DNA from: Rhizophagus irregularis
Taxonomy: Eukaryota; Glomeromycota; Glomeromycetes; Glomerales; Glomeraceae
DNA length: 64,000 nt
Direction: 5' to 3'
Assembly: GCF_026210795.1 (NCBI RefSeq)
Contig: NC_089456.1
Location: forward strand, 994,501 to 1,058,500
Of the stretch, positions 1-8,944 are shown in pieces. Numbering within the stretch: position 1 is the stretch's first letter; each line of letters starts with the position of its first letter. The notes beneath the pieces are model-generated. The model saw nothing but the letters and a program-made list of their open reading frames with translations. It did no database searches and was not told the DNA's origin. The position numbers and the translations under genes were made by a program.

Positions 1-189
1 TTAATTAATAATTTAGTAGTACTGAAACGTGTTTTACTGTAATTTATTTTATTTCTTTGACTTAAACGAAAGTGTTAACTTTTATTTACATATTTTATAT
101 GCGTTTAACAAAATAATTTGTCAATATTTTATAGAATATATATTTACCGACGTCGGATCAGATGCGTCACGTGACTGCCACTTGTTTTT

Positions 190-600
190 TGCAGGGTTGG
201 GTCCAAAACCAAAACCTTTTTTTCATTGGACAGGTTTTGGACAGATCACATGACAAAAAATTTAATTTTGGCCAGAATTATGACTAATTTTGGCTAATAT
301 TTAAATTTTAGTTCAAATTATTAAATTACTTCAAAAATCATTTTTAATATTATTTGATTTTACATTGATTTTTTATCATTTAATTTATTGAATATTTACT
401 TTAATATTCCAACATTATATTTATATTTTATTTTTAGTTTCAATTGATGAATATTAGAACTTTTAAACAGTTTTAAACTGTCCAAAACTATGTCCAAAAT
501 TATGTCCAAAATTATGTCCAAAACTGGTTCTGGACAGTCCAAAATTGTCCAATTAAAAAAACCAATTGGACAAGTAGAAAGGACATGCCTAGGTCGGCCT
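190..600. repeat. TCCAAAA-rich inverted repeat, possible MITE
   Basis: The left arm around 229-245 (GGACAGGTTTTGGACAG) is complementary to CTGTCCAAAACTATG around 477-491, and the arms flank about 230 bp of AT-rich sequence. From about 478 a TGTCCAAAA-based unit of 13-15 bp is repeated four times. The duplicate copy near 22,530 has only two units, so the number of units varies. No clear target-site duplication was found. A foldback MITE is one reading; a decayed repeat is the other. Confidence 0.4.
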
Positions 601-1380
601 CCGTTATGAAGTGGCATAAGTTAAAATATTAAGGTGTAAATGTAGTAAGGTTATAAGCAAATTATAAAGAAAAAAAAAAGATAATCTTGAAATGATCTAC
701 AAATAAGCTCTTAGTCTTACTAAATATGGGTTTTGGACATACTGCGCTAGGGTGGCACCTGATTTCATTAGGAATATTAGGAATAGAAATCGGTGCCCAC
801 GCGTTAATTATTAATATGATGAGTTCACGTAGTCGCGTACTAATTTATAACTTTCGTTCTTCACGTTGTTTTCACCTTTAAAATAACTATGAAGTCTAAT
901 AAACAAAAAAACTTTTATCTTATTTCTTTTTAAATACTATAATTTCGTAGTTGACGCTCTTGTTAAAACTAGATTGATTGTTCAGCAGTGTAAAAACTTT
1001 AAGTGATTAATAACAGAATCCCAATTACTAAAATTAAGTGCTTATAAGGAGGCGTTCTTATATAGAGTGATTATATGGAGGTTTGACTGTATTCATATTT
1101 TTTGGATTTTCTAACTAGTTCTAACGAACTTTCAGTTCAGAATACCTCAAATGAACAAGCCAGATCAAGAATTATGACAATTGCAAGAAGGGAGAATTTA
1201 CAAATTCAATTAACAAACGTGAACGAACTCATTGGAGAAGCCAATTGTGAAGCTCATCGTCTTGAACTCGTTAGTCGTTACCAAAAAGTTATTTTAGGAA
1301 AATTTGCAACTGTAGGATCTTTTGTAAAAGCTGCTGATGCAATATCTCATGGTTATGGTAATGGAGGTTTAATACCTTAT

Positions 1381-2385
1381 TGATGAAGTTGTGATCAAGA
1401 GTGTTTTGCTGTAATGAAAAATATAATTTGATGTATTTTTTCTTTCTTATATTGTGTAGTTAGGGGAGTTGATAGTAGCGTATAATTGAATGTGTAGTAT
1501 TTGTGTCTTAGCTTGGAAGGAATGTTAAATTTTTTATGAAATTGTTATCAAGTGTTTAGTGTAAGCCATTTGATGTATTTGTAGTTAAAAGAGATGGGAA
1601 AGTGTACGAGTTGATGGGTAACATATAATAGAGTGTGTTCGATTTATTCCTTGGTTATATGGTGTGGAAGAAACGAGATCAGGAGTGTTTGATGTGCAAC
1701 ATGGATTATTATTGATGTATTTTTCTTTTTTATCTTGTATAGTTAGAGAAGATGTGGAAAAATATGAGTTGATGGATAATGTATAATTGGATGTGTTCTA
1801 TTATTTTCTTTGTCTTGTGGTGTAGAAGGAACGTTAAATTCCTTATTGATGAAGTTGAGTTTGATGCGCAACGAGATTTATTATTTGATGTATTTGTGGT
1901 TAAAGATGGGGAAGGTTATAGTTGACGGATAGCGTTGTAATTAGTATTAGTGTCTTGGCTTGGAAGGAACGTTAAATTCTTATGAAGTTGAGATCAAGGG
2001 TGTCTGGTGTGCAACGAGGATTATTATTTGGTATATTTGCAGTTAAAGGAGATGGGAAGGTGTATGAGTTGGTAGGTAGCGTATAATTGAGAAGTGCGTA
2101 GTCTTTATGTCTCAGCTTGGAAGGAACGCTACTTCTTATAAAGTCGAGATCAAGTGTTTGTGGAACGAGGATTATTATTTGGTTTATGTTTTTATTTTTT
2201 ACCATTCTTATCTTATATAGTAGTTAGGAGATGGAGAAAGTATATGAGTTGATGGGTAGTGAATAATAAGGTGTGAGAGAACTCAGCGAAGTGGAAGAAA
2301 CGTTAAATTCCTTAAAGTTGAGATCAAGAGTGTTTAATATGTAACGAGAATTATTATGCGATATATATATATATTTCTTTTCTGC
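1381..2385 (+). repeat. Degenerate ~150-bp minisatellite, copy 1
   Basis: About seven units of 135-175 bp follow each other. Recurrent words in fixed order are TTGATGAAGTTGAGATCAAG, GTGCAACGAGGATTATTATT, TTTGATGTATTTGTGGTTAA, GAGTTGATGGGTAGCGTATA and GGAAGGAACGTTAAATTCC. Unit ends resemble the end of the preceding open stretch (GGAGGTTTAATACCTTATTGA), so the array may have grown from that coding end. It lies between exon-like pieces of the NFX1 remnant. Short open stretches on the minus strand here are a by-product of the repeat. The copy at 23,402-24,410 has the same unit order. Confidence 0.8.
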
Positions 2386-2489
2386 CTTTAATGCTGGAAA
2401 GATCAAACTAAAGAGACACTTAAATGTGAATTTCCTATTGGTACCATCTTGTGAACACTACAAAGTCATGAATGTATGTAATAAAATTT

Positions 2490-3565
2490 TGTTTTTTTTT
2501 GTTTTTTTTTTGTAATATCTTTAACGCGATTTTTTTTTATTTTTTAGTGCAATGCATCAGTCGATTATGCTAAATGTAAAGAGAAGTGCGGAAAACGATT
2601 AGCATGTGGTCATGAATATTTAAATGAATGTCATGAATGTCAAAAACTTTCTTCACAAATAAGTGGAGATACAAACGTCCCTATTGAACGCGCACATCAT
2701 GGAAAATGTAAAGTATTATGTAACAAGCTATTACCGTACAAGTGTTGATAGTATTCTAGGAACTGAAGAATTGAATATTTTCACTGGGTTTGATTTTTTA
2801 CGTATGTTGTAGATTCAAAGCTGCCAGAACGCGTCGTGCTGTTGCAATGTAATTTTTTCTTTATCATATTCTGAAACTTTGAAAGGTGTTCGTAAGTATT
2901 TTTCAAAGAATTTTGGTCCAACTTTAAGATCGAGAACCATCTTATCAAGAAAAGCAACTCGGATCCAATATCGTGCATCTATTAATTCCTAAAAGCCGAA
3001 TGTGTCGAACTCGCGTAGCTCGCCAAATGGTTTAATTTTGGTTTTTTTTTGTAATATCTTTTAACGCGATTTTTTTTTATTTTTTAGTGCAATGCATCAG
3101 TCGATTATGCTAAATGTAAAGAGAAGTGCGGGCATGTGGTCATGAATGTTTAAATGAATGTCATGAATGTCAAAAACTTTCTTCACAAAGAAGTGGAGAT
3201 ACAAACGTCCCTATTGAACGCGCACATCATGGAAAATGTAAAGTATTATGTAACAAGCTATTACCGTACAAGTGTTGATAGTTTCTAGGAACTGAAGAAT
3301 TGAATATTTTCACTGGGTTTGATTTTTTACGTATGTTGTAGATTCAAAGCTGCCAGAAACGCGTCGTGCTGTTGCAATGTAATTTTTTCTTTATCATATT
3401 CTGAAACTTTGAAAGGTGTTCGTAAGTATTTTTCAAAGAATTTTGGTCCAACTTTAAGATCGAGAACCATCTTATCAAGAAAGGCAACTCGGATTCAATA
3501 TCGTGCATCTATTAATTCCTAAAAGCCGAACGTGTCGAGCTCACGTAGCTCGCTAAATGGTTTTA
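2490..3565 (+). repeat. 540-bp tandem duplication of the zinc-finger exon
   Basis: The GTGCAATGCATCAGTCG start of the zinc-finger exon occurs at 2547 and again at 3087, a period of 540 bp. Both units run through the exon, its stop and the open stretch after it up to the CGTAGCTCGC words near 3010 and 3545. The second unit lost about 12 bp inside the exon (the AAAACGATTAGC segment). The duplicate locus at 24,571 has a single unit, so the tandem copy arose after the segmental duplication, or one unit was lost there. Confidence 0.9.
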
Positions 3566-4236
3566 AAATGATCACATTACATCGCAATAGATTCTTTCCA
3601 CGCGCATAAGAAACATCCTTCAAAATTACGAGAATTGCATCGCGTTCATCTCTACATTTTTTAATATTCATTGTGATGTAGAGGCGTGCAAAGTTGCAAT
3701 GCGTTTCTGTTGGTTGAAATCTAACCGGAGGGAGACTTTATCAGAAATGCAAAAATTGATCAAATTACGAGACTTAATAAATCAGGTGAGTTTATCATAA
3801 CTTATTTTAATGCTCTTAAAAATAAATTAATTTTATTAATTATTTTTTAATTCATTAGGACATTGTTCCAAAGATCATCATTATATATTTTGATTACTAT
3901 ATAACTTTACCTTGTTTTTAAACTTATTATGTTGATTTTTTCTTTTAGTATATAATTGAAGAATATAATGAAGCATCTGGTTGTCCTGATTGTAATGTTT
4001 TAGTCATCAATTAACTGGATAGGTTCAGAATTTGTCATGTGTTAAAATGAAAGTTTAATGTATACCAAAAATATATATTATAAATTTTGGATTTTAATAA
4101 TAAAGAAATCTTTTGATTTCCGTAACGTAAATAATATAAATTTGATTGCACTTATTTATCAAAAATGAAAGCAACCGAGATTTATCATCAATTTCTTGAG
4201 CAGTTTACTGTAATAATGATTATTGTAAGCGATTGA

Positions 4237-7000
4237 ATTATCGATCAATATCTTAGCTTTTTATTGAATTAAATATAATGAAGCAATAATCTGGACTCAG
4301 TCCAAACCCAGTTTAAGATATCAGTCTTTGATTGAATCCGGTCCGTCCTGGCCGTCCATGTATCAGGACCGATAAGCCCTAGGACTTTAACTGGACTGTA
4401 ACAGATTTTCTCACCCTATTATGGATTACGCAATTGTGATTCGGTAAATAGATAATTTGTACAACAAACTAAATGGCAAAGAGGTATAATATTGGTTGAA
4501 ATAACATAAGTTACATGCCTAAGAAAAAAATAATATTTAGGGTTTATTTTTTTTCATTAACTGTTAATAAGAATCGAAAAGTGTATTATGCTAAAATATT
4601 GTCTGCCGTCAGTCATGGAAGATGCCACATCGTCCAAAACTTAGAAACTAATGTGAAATGACCATTGATTGAGAACATTTCCCATTCAAAACTTTGATTA
4701 ATAGTCTATGTACATGTCCTAATCACTGTTTTTCGTTACCTTTTTAACGTACTACGAAAGCTAAAACATAATTTTAACGATGCTAAGATATGTTGATCTA
4801 ATAAAGATTCTTTTAAACCGACAAAAAGTTTAACAAACCGAAAAATATTAACACATTGTAGAAATAATTTAGCTATAACCTCTTTTTAGGTGTTTTCAAT
4901 TTTTGGAATTTGCAGCTGAACTTCCTTGCAAACCGTTTAAGGGATAGGGGAAGCCCGTAATACCTTAACTATTACGAAGAATGAGGTTCTGGAGTTTGCT
5001 TTTTAGAAATCGGGACATGTTCATAGACTGTTAAGACGAAGTAAAAGCTTAGATTGAATCTGAGTGTGTCCGGAAATATCGAGATTCGAAAAACTCGTTG
5101 TAACTGAAATTGATTTATATAAGCTAGATGTTGCACTTTTACACTATACGACGAAAAAAAAAGAAGAGAAATGAGAGAACCCTAGAAATCAATCGATGAA
5201 ATTTTATTTTCCGAGTTTAATAATCATCTCGATATTTTCAGTTGTTGTTACTCCACATTATATAAAAGAAGTTTGCTGTAATATAGAATATGATAGAGAT
5301 TTAGCCAATATAGCGTTCCGTGTAGTTGTAGATTTTCATTAACTGGTGCTATATTGTTTAAGTTGTTTTCTACTTTTATGAAACAATACGAAATAAACTT
5401 ATTCAGATAACACGATAATTTTTCATCATCTTTTTGATATACTACGGAAACCAAACCAAAATTTTAACGATATCTAAGACATTTTGATCTTATCCCTTAA
5501 GCAGTAGCGGAAAATTTTAAAGATCAAAAACTTTCTAAATGTGTATATAACTCTCACAATAAATCGTTTCTACACGTTATTACAGTGGTTTATTATTTTT
5601 CAGTTGCCGTTTAAGGGATAAATTAACAAAAGTAAACCGCTTTAGAGATACAATGAGGTGAAACACTTTATTCATAGCCAGGACGCATCTTTCAATCTTT
5701 CATGTTTCAGAGATAGTGACACATATATACAGTACATGATACAATATATAGCGAATCTAACTATCTAACTATTCCTTTGTAAAAAAATCTATCATTACGT
5801 TAAAAAAATAAAATGTTTGATCTAAAATCACATGAATAGGGATAACTACCACATTTAGTAGGAATTATACGGTTTTTTATGTAAGATTTTTAACGTTTGA
5901 AATGCAGGGTTGTGATTCGTACACTTAATGAAATAACAAAGTTGGTAAAACCCTCCTCTGGCCTCTTCGTGAGTTGTACGAAATCACAACCCTGCTGAAA
6001 CGCACCTTCTACACAGGGAAAAAGAAAGTGAGATTTGATTATGTGCGTATTAATTCTTCAGAAGTCAGAACTTTGATTAACAAGCTTCATTCGGAATTCG
6101 GAATTTACCAAATTTGATTTTTTTTACACTTGTGAACGAAATTTCTCTTAAAACTTGTAAGAGTGATTTGTTGGAATTAAATGGATACTTCAAACTTTGT
6201 TAAATCCCAAAACCCGTTTCCCGTTTTAGCGGGTCGCCCATTTATTGAAATTAAATTCGTTACTAGACGGTACGGCACTGGAAGCCACGCAGCTTTTGCT
6301 GCATAATCGGGGCAATTCCTGTAGCTTAGGTTGACAAATCCATCCACAATGATTTGGCATTTGTATCTCTTCAAAACTTTCATTTTCTGCAAAATTCAAC
6401 AAGATTTTGATCATATCAGCAACAGCTAATTCATCTAAATATTTGATATTTAGATTTCATCTGATGCATAATTATACAAACATTTATATAATCTGAAATC
6501 AATCAATTTGCCAATAAATTTGTCTAATTGATTTGTGAAGATATTACGTTCATCATTTTCATGACTCTTGATGTCATTATCTGGACCAATATATACATAA
6601 GAATGGAATTATTTTGAGCCCTTCTAATTCACTAAGATTTGATTATTTAATTCTTTTAATATATATTCAAATAATAGTAAGGTTTCTTTTCTTGATAGAG
6701 TCCAGGAGACTCCTCCATACCGATCATACTGGGAATGCTGAATTTTCACATATAAAAGAGTGCATGAATATTACCCAAATTTTCCATTACTAGTTTAAAT
6801 TGGCTGAATAGCACAAGAATTGCAATATTGTCAGTATGCACAGTATATTATATTTTCTTGAGTTTCAACCATTTTTCATCTCTAATAAAATTATTTTTTA
6901 TTAAAAATTTAACGTTACAGTATGTAAAATTTAATTGTAGAGCATATTATATACATATTATCAAAAAAAAATTGTCTCCAAAACCGTTCCCTACAAAAAT
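4237..7000. other. Copy-1-specific insert without a recognisable gene
   Basis: This stretch separates two blocks that are adjacent (about 160 bp apart) in the second copy of the duplication. I see no supported gene. A diverged internal repeat is suggested by similar word order at about 4740-4950 and 5430-5625, both ending in CCGTTTAAGGGATA. The small minus-strand open stretches at 6177-6414 have a few cysteines, but no domain I recognise and no splice support. Confidence 0.5.
5904..5995. repeat. Hairpin-forming short inverted repeat
   Basis: GCAGGGTTGTGATTCGTACA at 5904-5923 is complementary to the sequence at 5975-5995, except for one extra base. The two arms flank a 51-bp spacer. The arrangement suits a very short foldback MITE or a structured RNA. 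No target-site duplication is clear. Confidence 0.7.
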
Positions 7001-7320
7001 AAAAAAAAAGAAATGTTATAACGTTTCTTTACTAGGTTATTCACAAACTCCCCCATCGTTACTTACCCAAGGTCTCCAAGACTATTCCCTATACCTTTAT
7101 TGTTTAAGTCTGGTTCTCTGAGTCCAAAAGTCTGGCAACCTAAAATAAAACAAATAAGAAATGTTTAGTACGTTTCTTTAATGTTAAAAAAAGTTCGTCC
7201 AGGGAGTCCGGCGACCTAAAAAAAATAAAGAAAGAAACGTTAGTACGTTTCTTCAGTATATTTAAAAAAAACTTCATCTCCCACTTCCCGCTAACTTACG
7301 TTTCAATTTTCAAGTCTGGG
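6990..7320 (-). repeat. Exon-like micro-unit array A (minus strand)
   Basis: Read on the minus strand, this holds three repeats of one layout. A palindrome such as AAGAAACGT-ACTA-ACGTTTCTT (7232-7253) has a branch-site-like ACTAAC in its loop. It is followed by a T-rich tract ending in AG, then a block starting GTCGCCGGACT or GTTGCCAGACT, then GTAAGT donors at about 7057 and 7296. Weaker palindromes are at 7009-7030 and 7157-7178. The blocks are too short to identify as coding. The same layout is seen in the arrays at 18.7, 34.8 and 44.9 kb. Confidence 0.6.
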
Positions 7321-7329
7321 TTCGTCTAA

Positions 7330-7443
7330 GAGCTCGTCTGTTCTTTCCCTTCCTCCTTCCTTTCTCTCATCCCTTTCCTCTTTCCTTCTTTCCTCTCCTT
7401 CTCTCCTTCTCTCCTCTATCCCTTTCTCGTCCCTTCCCTTTTC
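7330..7443 (+). promoter_or_regulatory. Long homopyrimidine tract
   Basis: More than 100 bases are almost only C and T on the plus strand. CT-rich stretches just upstream of transcription starts are a known feature of many fungal promoters. It lies between the minus-strand array A and a plus-strand micro-unit at 7450-7483. Similar but shorter tracts precede the arrays at 18.7 and 44.9 kb. Promoter function is inferred. Confidence 0.5.
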
Positions 7444-7449
7444 CACAAC

Positions 7450-7535
7450 GGATTTTTTGAATTACTTTGGACGCGAATTTCGGTAAAGAGAAGGGCCTAA
7501 AGATAAAAAATGGAAAGGAACATTAGTAACGTTCC
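7450..7535 (+). repeat. Single plus-strand micro-unit with palindrome
   Basis: An ACGGATTTTTTGAATTAC... block ends in ATTTCG followed by GTAAAG at 7483, like the donor-flanked blocks of the other arrays (ACGTGAATTTCG). Downstream lies the palindrome GGAACATTAGTAACGTTCC (7517-7535). The upstream acceptor AG is missing (CCACA in its place). The stretch recurs at 25,893-25,970. Confidence 0.5.
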
Positions 7536-7703
7536 CAAATAAAAAAAAATAATAAATAAGAGCTTACCTTTTGCCAATTCGCCGTAAAACAATTTTTTTT
7601 TTTAAATAAAAGAATAAAAAAAACAATTTTTTAAAGAAAAAAAATTATATTATAAAAAACGGTTAAAATTTTTTTTTTTAAAAAAAATTATTACAATATG
7701 AAT

Positions 7704-7750
7704 GACATGTGTGACAACGATTACCTAAAATATTCGTTGTCACACATGTC
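7704..7750. repeat. Perfect 17-bp inverted repeat
   Basis: GACATGTGTGACAACGA at 7704-7720 is exactly complementary to 7734-7750, with a 13-nt loop. AATATGA and TCATATT words extend the arms outward with gaps. The same hairpin, with one arm mismatch, occurs near 26,110-26,165. The right arm (TTCGTTGTCACACATGTCAC) is also the start of the downstream tandem repeat. Confidence 0.85.
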
Positions 7751-8130
7751 ACACAATTGGTCATATTATACTGCGAGTGGAAACAATGTTTAATAGTTTC
7801 TATATATATTTTTTATTTTTGGAAATCGGAAGGTTTCATGGAATTATAAATTTGGATGTTAAGCCAGAGGAAATAAAATATTCGTTGTCACACATGTCAC
7901 ATATAATACTGCGAGTGGAAACAATGTTTAATAGTTTCTATATATATTTTTTATTTTGGAAATCGGAAGGTTTCATGGAATTATAAATTTGGATGTTAAG
8001 CCAGAGGAAATAAAATATTCGTTGTCACACATGTCACATATAATACTGCGAGTGGAAACAATGTTTAATAGTTTCTATATATTTTTTATTTTTGGAAATC
8101 GGAAGGTTTCATGGGATTATAAATTTGGAT
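7733..8130 (+). repeat. Tandem repeat, three units of 148, 137 and ~113 bp
   Basis: Units start at 7733, 7881 and 8018 with TTCGTTGTCACACATGTCAC and contain CTGCGAGTGGAAACAATG and GGAAGGTTTCATGGAATTAT. The second lacks an AATTGG word and the third is truncated. A 69-codon open stretch through the units is a by-product. The duplicate locus (~26,160) has only the first few bases of one unit, so the expansion is specific to copy 1. Confidence 0.9.
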
Positions 8131-8194
8131 AAGATCGACAGTTAGAATTCTAGGAATTCTATTTATTACTTAATTCGGCCTTATTTTATGATAT

Positions 8195-8573
8195 TTATTT
8201 TATACGTTTTTTATAAATACAAGCGGAAACTTCAATGTGTCTTTTTTAAAAAATTCTTCTATCATTAATTTTTTGAAATAGAAATTAGAAAAAAAACTTA
8301 AATATTTTCATTTTGCTCTCAAATTAAAACCTTTCTTAAGTAAATTATTATTTTTCCTTCATTATAACTATCGGAAATTTTTGTGTAGTACATAAAAAAT
8401 CACAACACAATTATCGGAAGTGAAAAATCATCTCAATTTCCATAAATTTTTTTTATTATTTCTTTTTCTTGAGTTGTTTTTATCTTAACAGAGAACAAGA
8501 CTTTTTTTTTCCTTTAAAAATTTTGATGGTTCGTTAAATTCACGTACCAAATATTTATTATTTTTTAAAACGC
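8195..8573 (+). repeat. Block shared with 27,222-27,601
   Basis: From TTTATACG and CAAGCGGAAACTTC onward the sequence matches 27,222-27,601 almost base for base, ending at the TTTTTTAAAACGC word. It continues the left-hand duplication. Downstream of the breakpoint copy 1 leads into the MACPF-like gene and copy 2 into unrelated sequence. Confidence 0.9.
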
Positions 8574-8944
8574 GATCTGTTTCTTTTTTTTCAAAAATTT
8601 TTTTTTAAATTATTTTTTAATTAATAATTATTTAAATATTGTTTTTGAGAGAGAAACAAAAAGATAAATCGGATTAAGCATAACAAGAATAACTTTGTCA
8701 GTTATATTTGTTAGTATCAACCTGGAAGGTTAAAGTGAGTTGATTCGCGATCGAATAAATTTGTTGGAAAACGAATGAGAAAAAAGCAAACAAACAAACA
8801 AACAAACAATTAATTAATTAACATTAACTTTTAACATTATAAAATATATTATATATATAATTACAAAAACGTTATACGCACACGACACATAAACATATCA
8901 TCACAATAATATCAACAAAAAAAGGAACTAGATATCAATATAAT
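8574..8944 (+). promoter_or_regulatory. Upstream region of the MACPF-like gene
   Basis: It contains a (CAAA) microsatellite at about 8787-8807 followed by TTAATTAATTAA. A TATA-like stretch (TATAAAATATATTATATAT) lies about 90-110 bp before the start codon, and an A-rich leader directly precedes the ATG. The promoter role is inferred from position. Confidence 0.4.

Larger units (their letters stand above)
1102..4014 (+). pseudogene. NFX1-type zinc-finger gene remnant, copy 1
   Basis: Exon-like pieces are seen. A 93-codon open stretch ends at 1383 and has no ATG. A Cys/His-rich piece at about 2400-2747 has the spacing of NFX1 zinc fingers (CKEKCG, ACGHEYLNEC, HECQ, HHGKCKVLC). It is preceded by GTATGT...TTTTAG, which looks like an intron at about 2475-2546. 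Further 3' pieces lie near 3670-3786 (HCDVEACK) and 3950-4014 (SGCPDCN, then TAA). The family (ZNFX1-like proteins, RNA-associated SF1 helicases with a C-terminal zinc-finger array) is known; only the zinc-finger tail is present here. Lesions are a frameshift near 2452, a stop after LLPYKC, the tandem copy and loss of a splice donor near 3870. It is probably not functional. Confidence 0.55.
1..4236. repeat. Segmental duplication, copy 1
   Basis: This block is nearly identical, in the same orientation, to 22,012-25,730. The similarity starts at the window edge, so the left boundary may lie outside. It ends around the shared GATTGTAAGCGATTGA-like sequence near 4236. Copy 1 is longer mainly because a 540-bp stretch is tandemly doubled at about 2490-3565. 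It also keeps about 20 bp in the 3' exon near 3730 that copy 2 lost, whereas copy 2 keeps a splice donor near 25,351 that copy 1 lost. The block holds an inverted TCCAAAA-rich repeat, remnants of an NFX1 zinc-finger gene and a minisatellite. Confidence 0.95.

Noticed and set aside
1972..2406. Minus-strand frames reading TLDLNFIR repeats
   Set aside because: They are translations of the minisatellite units; the periodic peptide follows from the DNA repeat and there is no splice or start support.
6177..6414. Two overlapping minus-strand frames with several Cys
   Set aside because: Cys spacing does not fit a zinc-finger type I recognise, and no flanking exon or homologous copy supports them.
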